Position numbers and translations under genes: made by a program. From contig NW_006917103.1 of the NCBI RefSeq assembly GCF_000516985.1, positions 682,001 to 746,000 on the forward strand: a stretch of 64,000 bases of DNA, read 5' to 3'. The notes beneath the pieces were generated by a model. That model saw only the letters and a list, made by a program, of their open reading frames with translations, did not search any database and was not told the DNA's origin. Shown here piece after piece: positions 1-11,126 of the stretch. How positions within the stretch are numbered: the first letter of the stretch is position 1; every line of letters starts with the position of its first letter. This DNA is from Pestalotiopsis fici W106-1. Taxonomy: Eukaryota > Ascomycota > Sordariomycetes > Amphisphaeriales > Sporocadaceae.

Positions 1-2211
1 AGGGATATATGTTGACGGGACGTTTCTTAGTCGGTAGAGAGTTCAACGCATCCCACATCTCTATGATGCCTGCCCGTCGAGCAGGTAACATGCTATATTG
101 CAACGAGTATAGGACCTTGCGATGGATTGGCGGAACGAAGCGTCCTGTAATCAGGCAGAACAGCACACGTGGTGACAGATAGTGCTTGCGTATGCGACTG
201 CCCATCTGGAAGTACTGATGAAACATTGCTGTAAAGGAAAGCGGAATCGGCTTGACGTAAATGACAGAGGTAGGTGGTTGTAACGGCGATGTGGGAGTAT
301 TAGATTCGAGTTTAAGTCTATCTTGGGTATCACGAAGTTCAAAACGGATGCCGCCTACAGAGAATTAGTATTTTGCACCCGACAATGTAGGATAGCGGAG
401 ACTGACCTGGGAGACGCCGAGGATCTTTGATCCGGAGCATCAAGGCAAACAGTGGGAAATGGTTCAAACAAGAAAGCATCGTATCAAAGACAGCCTTCAG
501 AGAGATGATGGCCATCCGCGCTACGGCGAAATTCAAGTAGAACACGACAACAGTAGGGAGTAAGAAGAAGAGTAACGTGAAGAGAATCGTGCCAACGAGT
601 AGTTGGTCTAGGTCGTAGTCGCATGAGTCGACACGATTACGAAGCACATTGTACTTTTTCCCCCGAAAGAGCTGGAAAAGAGAGAGAAGAATGGTGAGTT
701 GCCAATGATATATACGGGCGGAAGCGAGGTAGAAGGAGTATATGTGGACCGTCAGGATCGATACCAGGTCAGAGAACATGGCGATAGGCATGCTAGCACC
801 GGCAAAGCTGGAAAAGCCAATGAACCAGATAATATGTGGCAGCAAGGGTTGGAGCGTGGCGATGCAGCTTGACCAGTACTCAATGACCCAAAGAAACAAG
901 TCACCCAGGAAGAGTGCAAGCTCCTTGTTGAGCTTTAGTCCGGCCGGCCATCCCATGAGCCACTCAATGCTGCTGTGCAGTGCCTCCACGGTATATTGCC
1001 CGAGCAGTATGCCAATTTGATCTGCAACCCAACCGGCATTGTCGATGATGTAGGATCCGATAGCAATACCGATAATCACATCATTAGCCACAAGCCACAA
1101 GCTGTTATAGAATCGTATGTAGTCGGGGTGGCTGGTCGTGACACTCTCCCAATCGTTTTTTCGCAGGCGAAGCTTGACATATTGCATGGGCCAATAGCAG
1201 AACTGTTGTAGGCGGATTTCGATCTGCTGGGCCGTTGCTGAAATATCCTTGAGTGCTGGCGAGCTCGGCCTCAGCCGCCATTCTAGAACCTGTAGCAAGA
1301 TCTCTGCGGCAGCTCGATGGCCAACAAGCATAAGTATGAACAGGCGCCGGATAACGGGGAACAGATAGAGTATAATCATGTCCCACATCCACAGTATTAC
1401 ATAGTCGCGCATGGTTGTGGCATGCTCAACTACCCGCTCCGAAACGCTGAGGGCCCTCTTTGGTCGTGTGCCGATCAATGGCACGTTTTTCTGCAGCAGC
1501 TGCTCCAGCTCGAATGCCCAGTTGATCTGGTTGACGATCCTCGGTAATGCCTTGTCCTTCATTGATGGCGCGTGTTTGATGACAGAGTGCTGCGCGAGCT
1601 TCTCAACCAATTTCCGCCTCTTTTCCTTGTATTGGCGCTCATGCTTCTCGTCCTCGGCTTCTGACGCGTCGGAAAGCGATAGCAGCAAGTGATCCTCCTT
1701 GTCTGCAAGAGCTAGCGCCATGGGATTGAGAGAGATGTATTGCATCCGGTTTGGCAATGGTCTTTCAAATAAGATGACCTGAACGCTTGAAGCCACATGG
1801 CATGTCACTTTGGGTACGCGCAGGGAGTGTCCGGTCTTTGCAAGCACCCATGATGGCTCGAGCACAAATGCGCCTTCTGCAGCGGCATGCGCATTCGTAA
1901 CACCCAGGACGTGCATGGAATCATGGCCACACAGTTTGCTAATTCGGGTAGGATCGTGCGGCGCGCTCCGCAAGAGGATACCGGTTTTCAAAGCGTTTTC
2001 GACGTTTCGAGGCTGTACAAGGCACAATCAGCTACCAAGGCCACGAGGTAAGGGGGCCGCTGGCGAAAAGGCTCACATCGACATGATCCAACACTGCTAC
2101 GACAACCACATCCAGACCCGAATTCCTCCAGCCGACAATGACGCCGGGCAAATCAGTCTTGGCAATGTCCGTCGGCCAGAACACTCTCATCAATCCATCA
2201 TGCTCTGGCAT
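1..2211 (-). CDS. gpi1: Gpi1, subunit of the GPI-GlcNAc transferase (3' end beyond the window)
   Basis: Gpi1 (PIG-Q) belongs to the ER complex that transfers GlcNAc to phosphatidylinositol, the first step of GPI-anchor synthesis. Exons read on the minus strand are 2211-2077, 2012-407 and 354-1. The introns are 64 nt (GTGAGC...ACAG) and 52 nt (GTCAGT...CTGTAG with TACTAAT). Seen: the N-terminal MRVFWPTD and GVIVGWRNS motifs, PRNVENAL directly after the first splice, a central part with several hydrophobic helices, and the family block GIRFELRDTQ formed across the second splice, followed by SRIRKHYLSPRVLF. The ATG at 2211 was chosen because the reading frame upstream offers only TTG. The C-terminus runs off the left edge, so the stop is not seen. 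The neighbour starting at 2697 lies in the same orientation. The family call is very secure. Confidence 0.95.
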
Positions 2212-2333
2212 GTCATATGGGCGCCAGAGGACTCCGGTCAAAAGGAGCCTCTGCGCCTAAGTTGTTCGCGGGCCGAAACTCCAGCACCGGGGGTTCGAGG
2301 GTGCTACAGAAGCATTGGTCAGCGGGTATTGTT

Positions 2334-2697
2334 CTAGAAAGGACGATCACTGGCATTGATGCCAAGCGCAATGTCTCGGAGCGTCGAGGCGCAACAAAGT
2401 GGGCGTCGTACCAATTGAGATTCGAGTCGGGCGAGATGATGCACAGGTAGAAAGACGACCAAGAAGACCAGTGTCAAGAAGGCGAATCCTTGCGCGGCGC
2501 GAGTCTATCGCAGGAGGTCAGAGGTTAGTATATAGTCCCCTACTATGTCGATTGCGCAGGCAGTGGAGGTAACGCACAATAACTCCCTTATCCCAGGCAA
2601 AGAGTGCAAGCTCATAGAGACGTGTGACAAGATCCCATCGAGCAGTACCGTAGCCAGCTACAAAGATGGCAAGGGTGACGACGGAAAAAGGGTGCAT
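2334..2697 (-). CDS. Small two-helix membrane protein, 96 aa, unknown function
   Basis: I do not recognise a named family. Exon 1 is 2697-2578 (40 codons from ATG) and exon 2 is 2504-2334, ending in TAG. The 73-nt intron has a GTGCGT donor, a TACTAAC branch site and a GATAG acceptor, with the junction in phase 0. The product starts MHPFSVVTLAIFVAGYGTA, a hydrophobic N-terminus that could be a signal anchor. It continues with WDLVTRLYELALFAWDKG, then a second hydrophobic segment FAFLTLVFLVVFLPV, and a basic, arginine-rich tail. Spliced, it joins two short frames into one clean membrane-protein-like reading frame, and that is the main evidence. It lies 122 bp upstream of the gpi1 ATG in the same direction. 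Membrane location is inferred from hydrophobicity only. Confidence 0.6.
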
Positions 2698-3990
2698 AGA
2701 TCTTCTAAGTGTCGGCGGAAAGCAAACGCATTCCTATATCGACCTCTGCGGCCGGGGGAGGTTTCTTCCTGCGCTTCGATTGAGTGGTGACGATGGGATG
2801 TTGTCGGCGTCAATTGGGGGCTGGAGAGAAAGTCGCACTTCTGCAAAGTTGCCCAAGCTGATGGCAGTTGCTCGGAGTACCTGTAGGTAGCTCAAACTCT
2901 CCAACTTCTTTAGCGTGAATACCGTAGGCTTGGTACCACGAAACCCTGGAAGACTGGCTAGTCGCAAAGGCGTGGCGTTGTACTTTTGAGTCTTGATATT
3001 TTTTTTTGTATAATGAATCAGCTCCAATATACGTCCTGTCCGACTGACTGTTTGATCGAGGACTGTTGTGACTGTTGGGAAAACAATAAAAAAAGTCTCA
3101 GGAGAGCTTGGGGTTGGGATGCCAAGTCTGGATGTCGTAAGAGGCAGCAAGACGCGGCTGATGCGATTGACGGCAGTGGTTTGGTGGGAGGGTTCCTTGG
3201 TGTTCTACCTAGAAGGTAATGTAATAAGGTAAATCAGCTTAAAGTGGCCCTTGCAGTAGCATTGCATGGGTCTTTCGGCCTCTTTCTCTTGTGACCTGGA
3301 TGTTATTATTTGAATGTTGGTATAATGCAAACTGGGCGCAGCTGAGGTTACGCGTCGTCGTATGTCTCTTCCCGATTGATCGATTTGAATCTAGTGGCCA
3401 TCTTCTTTTCAACCAAACGTCGTCCAGTCTCTAGACTGACTGCTAATAAGCAGCGTTCCCCAGTGGTTGGATCATATTTGGTGGCTTCTCTGGTCTGGAC
3501 CGCGTCCCGTTCGTGGGGGCAGCCGCTCGCTCCATCTAGCCTAACGATCGTGAGCCAAGCAAATGCTACTACCGACTGATCAGGGGCGCTCGTCGGCTGG
3601 ATTGTGTCGCGATTCTCGTTTCGGGCACGCCAAAGAAATGTGATGAGAACGATGACATGTAAATTAGTTGGGTTACACATTCACATTTAATATAAAGTGC
3701 AGCAGGCCGGTCAGCCAGTCTTATATGATATAATGAGGAGCAACGCGCCCCCTTTGCACGCCTACCGGGGTATTACGGAGCAGAGATGTGTAAATACGAG
3801 ATTCCTGAACGCCAATCCATGCCTTTTTGCCCGCCAGCCAAGCTCACTCATCGCTCCCACGTAGCTTCAGGTAAATAAGTATCGTACAATGCAAACACCC
3901 AGGACGTTGGGCCCTGGAGACAGCCAAGCCAGTCATGATGTCGCAGTAGATACAAATCGCAACCAAATGCTCGGTCCTGTGCTTGTCAGG
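2698..3990. other. Intergenic / probable 5' UTR region, no secure gene
   Basis: About 1.3 kb lies between the small membrane gene and mdm35. Several frames of 60-140 codons are open on both strands, but none shows a recognisable motif, conserved domain or consistent splice structure. Upstream sequence of the gene starting at 2697 and 3' UTR of mdm35 probably account for much of it. A 110-codon minus-strand frame at 3348-3680 is the best leftover candidate, but I cannot support it. Confidence 0.5.
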
Positions 3991-4422
3991 CTATTTCCGC
4001 TTCATGTATATGGCATCGTTTTCCTTGGTGTCCTCTCGTGCCTCACTAATGAGCTTGTCAATACCCTTTTCCTTGAGTGCGATCTTTGTCTTTAGTCAGC
4101 CAGTCTGCTCAGCCATGCAGTGAGGTGTGGGAAATACCGTCAAGCACTGGTTGTATTCCTTGAAAAGGTTTGCACACTCATTGTTGTCCGTCTTGCCTTT
4201 GAGGTATTCTAGCTTGCTTTCAGCTCAACATACTCAAGAACCACACATTAGACATCGCAGCCGGCTAAAAAGACCTACTCTCGCTATACCATTTAAGAAA
4301 GCATTGATCATAGCGTCTGTATGTATAATGATCAGTTATGGTTCTAATGCTGATGATGATTCATTGTTCGCCTATACATACTCCTTGACTTCGTTACATT
4401 CCGGTGCTAATGAGGCCGACAT
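3991..4422 (-). CDS. mdm35: Mdm35-like twin CX9C protein (TRIAP1 family)
   Basis: Mdm35 is a small intermembrane-space protein that binds Ups-family proteins and supports phosphatidic acid and PS transport between mitochondrial membranes. Four exons were assembled on the minus strand: 4422-4382, 4316-4279, 4223-4138 and 4083-3991 (about 85 aa). Seen: start MSASLAPEC, a first CX9C (C-NEVKERYDQ-C) completed across intron 1, CFLKWYSE, a second CX9C (C-ANLFKEYNQ-C), then ALKEKGIDKLI and a charged tail ending MKRK. Intron 1 (65 nt) has a GTATGT donor and intron 3 (54 nt) has branch CTGAC. The second intron has two possible junctions: GTAGGT to TTGAG, or GTCTTT to GAAAG. They change only two or three residues in the loop between the cysteine pairs. 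No single exon is long enough to appear as an obvious open frame. It is divergent from rrp6. Confidence 0.88.
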
Positions 4423-4761
4423 CGTAGTAGGTGCAATGGTTGAGCCCAGGTATTTGGTCGGTTCGGATATGCGGAATCTGGATGAGCAATGAAGCCATCT
4501 CTAATAAACCAGCCCATGTCGTAACCGCGGAAGCTTTGCAGCTCGCCAGCGGCCTTATCCTTATCTTAGCGGCTGATTTGCATCCCACTTGCCGCGTTGT
4601 ACCCCTGCAACTTCCAAGCTGTCGGCGCGTTGAGCACCGATAATTCTTGAAATTTTGTTTGAACTTGGAGCTACAGAGTCCGTCTACGCCCAGCTCAGAC
4701 ACGGCACACGCAATCATCGCATCGGGTCTGCCTCTCAACGCCCTTTGCCAATACCGCCAGC
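4423..4761. promoter_or_regulatory. Shared divergent promoter region, mdm35 / rrp6
   Basis: A 339-bp gap separates the ATG of mdm35 (minus strand) from the ATG of rrp6 (plus strand), so both genes must start within it. I see no clear TATA box. The part next to rrp6 is CT-rich, as is common in fungal leaders. That it works bidirectionally is inferred from the layout only. Confidence 0.45.
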
Positions 4762-7547
4762 ATGGACTCGTCTCAAGACTTCAAGTCCACGCAGGAAAAG
4801 GTTCAAGGCGCGCTTGTCAAGGCGACCAGGACCAGCAACTCGATCGCTGCTGAAGACCTCAACTTCCAGCGCCGCAGCAACCCCGCCGCCGGTGAGGCCC
4901 TCGACGAAGCCAGCGAACGACTGCTTGCGCTGTCGACTGCGCTGCTCAAGTCGGCGACCAAAGGAACGAATAATGCTGCCCCAAGATTGGAGGATGCCGA
5001 CGATGTCGACGTTCATTGGTCGAGGATCGTGGATGTCATTGATACCCTCCTCGAGAAGGCCGACACTTGCCTGGACGAGTACACTGGTTTGGTGAAGAGG
5101 AAGCTGGCGCCAACAGAGGAAGCTGTAAGGAACGACATATTGCCATATGGAGAATCAAAACTAATGGACTGCAAGGGCTCGGTTCCAAAGAAAACCAAGA
5201 CATACACAGCACTCGACTCATCACTGCGCCGCGCAAACATCCTCAAGCCGCAGAACGCTTTCGAAATCAAGCCCGACAACGATGACTCTAGTCCCTGGAA
5301 ACCCCTCCTCACGGCAAAGCCGCATGCTACTGTACCCCTTGCAGATAGCATTGGCACATTCAACAACGACCAGGACACCGTACAGTACGATTACACCATT
5401 TTCTTGCACCACTTGTACAGATTCCCCGACTTAACAAGGCAAGCGCCTGATGTACCACCTCCAAGTGTTGAGGACGTGCAGAGGAAGAGAAACCGAAGGC
5501 AGAAAAGACTGGCTGTACTTTGGAAGGATAAAACCTCAGTATGGGGTGCTGACTGCAGATATAGATACAAACATCCTTATGAAACGGAGATCCTGAACCT
5601 CAAATACCCCAACGCCATCTATCAAGTCGCGGAGCCCATCAAGTACCAACCTGTGGAAACAACAGCCGCTACTTTTGTGAACACTTTCTCAGGTGTGCTG
5701 GATATGTTGGCTGAACTCAAGCAGGCCAAGGAGATTGCCATTGACACAGAACATCACGACTTTAGAACTTACAACGGCCTGCTCTCGCTCATGCAAATCA
5801 GCACAAGAGACAAGGACTGGATCGTAGACACTCTTCAGCCTTGGCGCCACAAGCTTGAGGTTCTCAATGAGGTCTTTGCCGACCCCAGTATCATCAAAGT
5901 GCGAAGACCCCTTCTCAGAGATCATATTGTGATATCTAGATCTGAACTTTTGACTTACATTTTTACAGGTTCTTCATGGCGCTTATATGGACATCATTTG
6001 GCTTCAGCGCGACTGTGGTCTGTACATTGTTGGACTTTTTGACACTTTCCATGCAGCAGATACTCTGGGTTACCCAGCAAGAAGTCTTGCGTATCTCTTG
6101 AAGCGCTTCGTGGACTTTGATGCAGATAAGAAGTACCAGCTTGCCGATTGGAGAATAAGGTAGATCTTCAACGGCTATTCTCTCATGATTGTACGCTGAT
6201 TGATATGGCAGACCTATTCCCGAGGAGATGTTCTACTACGCGCGCTCTGATACACATTATCTACTCTACATTTATGACTTGATTCGGAATGAACTCAACA
6301 ATCACTCGAAACCCGAGAACCCGGAAGAGAATTACATGGAAAACGTGTTGGAGCGCTCAAAAGAAGTGTCTTTGAGGCGCTACGAGAAACCGGTTTATGA
6401 CTCAGAGAGTGGACAAGGGCCGGTAGGATGGTTCAACATGGTGATGAAGCAATCATCCGGGACTTTCTCTCGAGAACAATTTGCCGTGCTCAGGGCAGTA
6501 CACAGATGGCGCGACGAGTTGGCTCGAGCCGAGGACGAAAGTCCCATGTTCATCATGAGCAATTCAGCAATCTTTGACATTTCGAGACGCTTGCCACCAG
6601 ATCCCAAAGCTCTCCTGAGCTTGGTCCCTCATGCTTCGCATCCACTCAAGCAGCGCATTTCGGAACTTTTCAAGCTCGTCCAGCAAGCCAAGGCAGACGG
6701 TGCTCATGGACCCAGTCTTACCGAATACTTCAACCAAAAGGCTAGAGAAGCTTCTGGCCAGGGTAACGGCGCAGAAACGCAGCAATTACTTCCTTCTTTG
6801 AAAGACAATGGTGGAGCAACCAAGATTCTAGACACAGATGATCTCGTTTCCGAGATATCCCAATTATGGGGCGAGGTTCCAATGAGCAGCCGCTGGGAGC
6901 CGGCGAGTGATGGAGGTAAAGCGCAAGATACAGTGTTTGCGCTTCCCTGGGCAGCGTTTATGGAGAACGTATCGGTAGCTGCAACAGAGCCATCCGCCCC
7001 CAAAGCATCAGCAGCATCTGCTCCTACTACGGCAAACACAACGACACGGAGTGGCTTGGATGAAGACGCCCAATTCACGCTCAAGCAAGGCCAGAAGCGT
7101 AAAGCTGCAGAGCCTGTTGTGCAGGATGACTCTTCTGAGGAAGAAGGGGAGGCGACACCACAGACGATTACCAAGCCTTCTTCTACGACAGGCAATGATG
7201 AGATCACTTTTGACGATGAGATTTCTGTCGATGGCACATCTGAGGAAGAAGCCAAGGAGAGAGCACGCAGAAAAGCTGCCAAAAAGGCTCGCAAGGAGCG
7301 AAAGCGCGAAAAGGTCCGAGAGCGCGCCGAGAAAGAAGCTACGGAGCAGGCCGAGGAGGATGAGGAGCCTTTTGATTACAGTCAGGCAAAGTCGGTGTTG
7401 AATTCTAAGAGATCTGGAACCGACGCAAGGGGTGGCAAGGGCAAGGTCTTTAACCCATATGCATCGTTGACAGCCGAAGGCCCCAAGCCGGCTAGACGCA
7501 TGCATGGCGAAAAGGCGGGAAAGAGCACAACCATCAGGAAGTTGTGA
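4762..7547 (+). CDS. rrp6: Rrp6 / EXOSC10, nuclear exosome 3'-5' exoribonuclease
   Basis: Rrp6 is the distributive 3'-5' exonuclease of the nuclear RNA exosome, acting in rRNA, snoRNA and aberrant-transcript processing. Exons: 4762-5898, 5969-6159, 6212-7547 (887 aa). Introns are 70 nt (phase 0) and 52 nt (phase 2). Domains in order: an N-terminal PMC2NT-like region; the DEDD-Y exonuclease with motif [10 protein letters not shown] (about residues 328-330 carry D and E), motif II in [15 protein letters not shown] formed across the first splice, and motif [18 protein letters not shown]; an HRDC domain starting near [17 protein letters not shown]; and a long acidic and lysine-rich C-terminal tail typical of nuclear exosome cofactors. 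All catalytic acidic residues and the tyrosine are present, so the enzyme looks active. The ATG lies in the context CAGCATGG, and no upstream in-frame ATG is needed. Confidence 0.96.
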
Positions 7548-8313
7548 GAAGTCGCGTCTCTGCGTATGTCTCGAGGGCTAGATGGACTCATTTTTCTTAG
7601 TGGTACCGCTCTGCAACTGGAAAAGGCGTTGTCTTGGGCAAGTTTTGCATGGCTCGGCGTTTGTGGTGGGTTGTAGAAAGGTCTTTAGATACCACAAATC
7701 ATGAAAGCGTCGGCAGAAGGGATACGAACCCTGGTGCTGTCAGTTCATATGATAATACTTGTTAAATCACCCGTGAATCTTTCGTGTAGTGCAGAATTAT
7801 CTGTTCCATTTTCCATCATGGCAGCTTCAATCGGCATGGCAGTAGTCCCACTAGATATACATGAGACAAGCTGGATGGAGGGGCGTTGAAATCATTACTC
7901 ACAAAGCAAGGACCATTTTGCTGGGGCATCAGCATCTAAGGTAAATCTGCCAGCCACGTCGTTTGACGACTCTGAGAGGAACTGATGACCTGTCAATTGT
8001 TCAGCCTGTCGCAGCTTAAAAACAGGTTCCGGTAAGGACGGACTACTTTTATGATTCGGTAGAAATAAGAGTCAAATTCAAGAGAGTCTTTGGAGACGGC
8101 AGTGGGCCCTAGGATATCGAAAGTATTCTTGATGCCGTTCAAATGCGTCATCTATCTAGCTATACCTCAGTTCGGAACTGTGTTCGTAGGTTTCGCAAAA
8201 TGTCAAGATCGATAGTTTCTGTGGGGGTGACCGTAACAGATCATCCCAATTCAATTTTACATAGTCTGTAGGGCTATATCAGATGATTCCCCATCACAAT
8301 TACTACAGTATGA
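7548..8313. other. Intergenic, convergent 3' ends of rrp6 and the GcvT-like gene
   Basis: I see no gene in these 766 bases. Both flanking genes end here, so it should contain two 3' UTRs. A T-arm-like string near 7715-7735 was checked and is not part of a foldable tRNA. Confidence 0.6.
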
Positions 8314-9741
8314 TTACAATAGCGGCTGCCTTCGCTTATCCTCCTTGAACGGGCATTTTGCAATCTCCTAGGCGTCCTGTGTTAGTATAAAAGTAGAAAC
8401 TTAATAATAGAGGTGGACCATACCGCGCGTATCAACTTTTGCCGACTGTTGGGTCCTCCCCATAATACTTGTACTTTTGTGCCGACCATGGCACAATCCC
8501 GCCGGACAATGGCAAAAGACAGCATCGACTTGAACCAGAAGCTGTAGCACCTGGACATGGCGCACCCAACAATCTCATCGTCAATGGAGACTGTACAGCC
8601 CTCGACGACTCCTCCGGGGGCTCTAGGCATGTCCATGTACTGAAATGGCGTCGGAGTAAACATGGATGAGAAAACGTCGGCGACATCGCTCTTATCCCAG
8701 ACCAGAGTGACGAGCTGATTTGGCGGAGCATCCGCGACCTTTTGCAACGCACTCTTCCCTATGAAGTCGTGGTCAAACTTGACTAGTCTGTCCCAGCCGA
8801 GATCGAAGGGTGTCCGGTAGTGATCAGTCGGCTGACTTCCGTAATTGCCGGCAAACCGAGAAAAGACTTTCTCAACAAACGCGTACTTGGACCCGCGAAG
8901 AAATTCTCTGTACCCTTCCAGCTGTGCCGTCGCACCTTCAGTGGCCGAGAGAAACTCGAGTGCCGGAGTGACAAAACCAGCTTCGACCTTGAAACGACAT
9001 TGTCAGCAACAGTCACACCATGCGTGAATCGATCCTTACATGATTGATGGGCTTGGCCCGACAGCCCAGCTGGCGAAGTCCATACTTGCGTTGTCCAAGC
9101 TGACGGATGGCGTCGTAGACCTCTCGACCTTCAGCGGCCGGCCCCCACAGCTCAAATCCAACCTCTCCCGATACGCCCTGGCGCAGACACCAGAATTGGC
9201 GCCCTTGAATGCTCAGTCGCTTTGCAGACATGAACTTGATGTCGCGGACAGTGCTGCCTGTGATTTCATCAAGCAGCTCAACGGATCTCGGGCCCTGCAC
9301 TTGGAATAGATACCACTGATCGGTCACGTCTTCGATAGTTGCAGAAAAGGACTTGCGTCCATGCGTGAACTGGTACGTCAACCAGGACACTCCAGGGACA
9401 CTGGTGAAGACGAAGTCGTCATCCGCCAACATTAATATGAGGCCTTCACCGACAACGTGACCTCCGTCCTCACACATGATGGAGTGTTTGGCTTGGCCTG
9501 GCGTAAATGTAGGCCAATGGTTGGTCGAAATGTACTCCAAGAAGCTCTTTGCTTCCGGACCGCGAATTCGTGTCTTGAGTAGCTGCGACCAATCTCCAAT
9601 GTAGCAGTCGGTCTTCCACGACACAGACTCATCAATCCAGCCGGTGAATTCGTCGGCCTCGAACTTGGTAATGAACCTTCTCCAAGTACTTACTTGAAAG
9701 TCCATAGGGACAACTTCGCTGGTTGGAATGGTTGAGGTCAT
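8314..9741 (-). CDS. GcvT-fold folate-dependent demethylase / aminomethyltransferase-like protein
   Basis: Proteins of the glycine-cleavage T fold move one-carbon units from a methyl or aminomethyl donor to tetrahydrofolate. Members outside the glycine cleavage system demethylate aromatic methoxy acids or methylated amines. Exons on the minus strand: 9741-9040, 8987-8424, 8367-8314 (439 aa). The 52-nt intron (GTAAGG...TTCAAG) joins AKPINH to VEAGFVTPALEF. The 56-nt intron (GTATGG, branch CTAAC, CCTAG) joins QKLIRA to EIAKCPFKED. Seen: TGWIDESVSWK, GDWSQLLKTRIRGPEA, GQAKHSIMCEDGG, VSGEVGFELWGP and a C-terminal barrel with DFIGKSAL. The start with ATG at 9741 gives MTSTIPTSE; the frame upstream has only TTG. 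The substrate cannot be told from sequence. It has no mitochondrial leader like true T-protein, so it is probably a cytosolic, LigM-like paralogue. It lies about 290 bp from the RIP block yet reads intact. Confidence 0.85.
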
Positions 9742-9876
9742 TTTGAAATTGTGTTGATAGTGCGTCTGCTTTTGTGGGAAAGGTTTTTGATTGAGAAGGG
9801 AGTTGTGCAGATACAATCTTTTCAAGACCGGATGTCGATGAATATATATTTGCCTTTGTATCCTGACCCACTTGTA

Positions 9877-9940
9877 AGTGACTACGTGATGGTGTATGAG
9901 ACTTTGTTAGTGACTATGTGATGGTGTATGAGACCTTGTA
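9877..9940. repeat. Two-copy 32-bp tandem duplication
   Basis: Two adjacent 32-bp copies (9877-9908 and 9909-9940) share the core GTGATGGTGTATGAGAC and differ at three positions. The duplication lies between the GcvT-like gene start and the edge of the AT-rich block, in the presumed promoter. Confidence 0.8.
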
Positions 9941-10029
9941 ATAAAAGTGGAATATGGCATTGATTGGTGTCATAGGACTGGGGCGTGGTCCCGCGTTCCT
10001 CCGTTCCCTTATTCCCTAGATCCCTGGCC

Positions 10030-10893
10030 TTTAATTAGTTAAATAGCCTTGGGAAATTTTAGCCTTTTGGATTTTAGTAGGAAAATTTATTATAAAAAAA
10101 TAAAAATAAATAGGTTAAAATTTAAAAATCCGAGGTATACGGATTTTTTTAATATATATAGCCTTTGGATTTTACGGTTTTTTTTAATAAAGGTCTTAGC
10201 TATATTTATTTTTATTTAACTTTTTATTTATTTATATTAGCTTTATTATATAATTAATTAATATATTTTTATTTTATTAATAATTATTTTATTATAATAA
10301 ATTTTATATTATCTTAATTAGGTATTTATAATATTTAATAAAACCTTTAGATATTAAATACTATATACCGGGTATTAGCGCTATATTAAAACGAAAATAT
10401 AACGCATAGCTATAAAGCTATAAAAAAGCTTTAAAAATAATAAATCCGTAAAAAGGGCTTTAATATTATACCCGATTTATAAATGCCTTATTAATAGCCG
10501 CTAATTAAAAGTTTTCCGGGCCTTTTAATTAATAAAAGTAAATTATTATTATTTATCGAAATATAATTAAAATAAGCGTTTATAAAAGGTAAAAAGCGCT
10601 TTATAGCTAAATAACGCGTTATTAATAGCTAATATAAATTAGCCGCTAAAAAAGGGAATTATTAGCTATAATTATTATAATAATAATTTTTAGGGTATTA
10701 GCCGATATAATTAAAGCTAATATAATTAAGCTTAAATTTATAAATAAATAGCTTAAGGCATTAGCTATAAAATTTTAAAAAAAAAAGGAAATTATTTATT
10801 TTTAATATAATATTTTTTATTTTTATATTAATAGCTATTAATATATTTACGAAAAGCAGCGCTTTTTAGGGATTAATTTAAAGCCGTTATTAT
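10030..10893. repeat. RIP-mutated relic, left flank of the first copia element
   Basis: The sequence is AT-rich with many stops. A weak plus-strand frame near 10,390-10,890 reads like protein if TAA and TAG are treated as mutated Gln or Trp codons, but I do not recognise a family. The sequence appears to continue at 16,154 on the other side of the copia element, so it may be the older repeat into which that element inserted. Confidence 0.4.
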
Positions 10894-11126
10894 TGTTGAT
10901 TAAGGTGGTGCTTTCCTATTGGAGTTTAAACTGGTTTAATATTGGTGTTAAATATATAATATATTAATTTATATTCTGCGCCTTTTAGTTTTAATAAGGT
11001 ATACGCTTATTTAGGTGGCCTCGGCTAATCCCCGGGAGGTCCCGTATATTTATCTAGATATTATAATATTAATCCGTATACTTAAATATACGCTAATATA
11101 TAGGAATTATAATTTATTATTTAATA
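10894..11126 (-). repeat. LTR of copia element 1 (left copy, 233 bp)
   Basis: It starts TGTTGATTAAGGTGGTGC and ends TTAATA (from an original ...TGACA-type end). It aligns along its full length with 15,916-16,148. The two copies have complementary RIP damage: the first ~45 bases are better preserved here, while the 3' part is better preserved in the right copy. Confidence 0.88.

Noticed and set aside
2734..3150. 138-codon minus-strand frame upstream of the small membrane gene
   Set aside because: No motif, no family resemblance, and it sits where the 5' UTR of the gene starting at 2697 should be. Its apparent start is not convincing.
3348..3680. 110-codon minus-strand frame with an ATG
   Set aside because: The C-terminal half looks vaguely protein-like, but there is no recognisable domain, no splice support and no neighbour context.
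7715..7735. tRNA T-arm-like string AGGGTTCGTATCCCT on the minus strand
   Set aside because: No matching acceptor, D or anticodon arms within tRNA distance.
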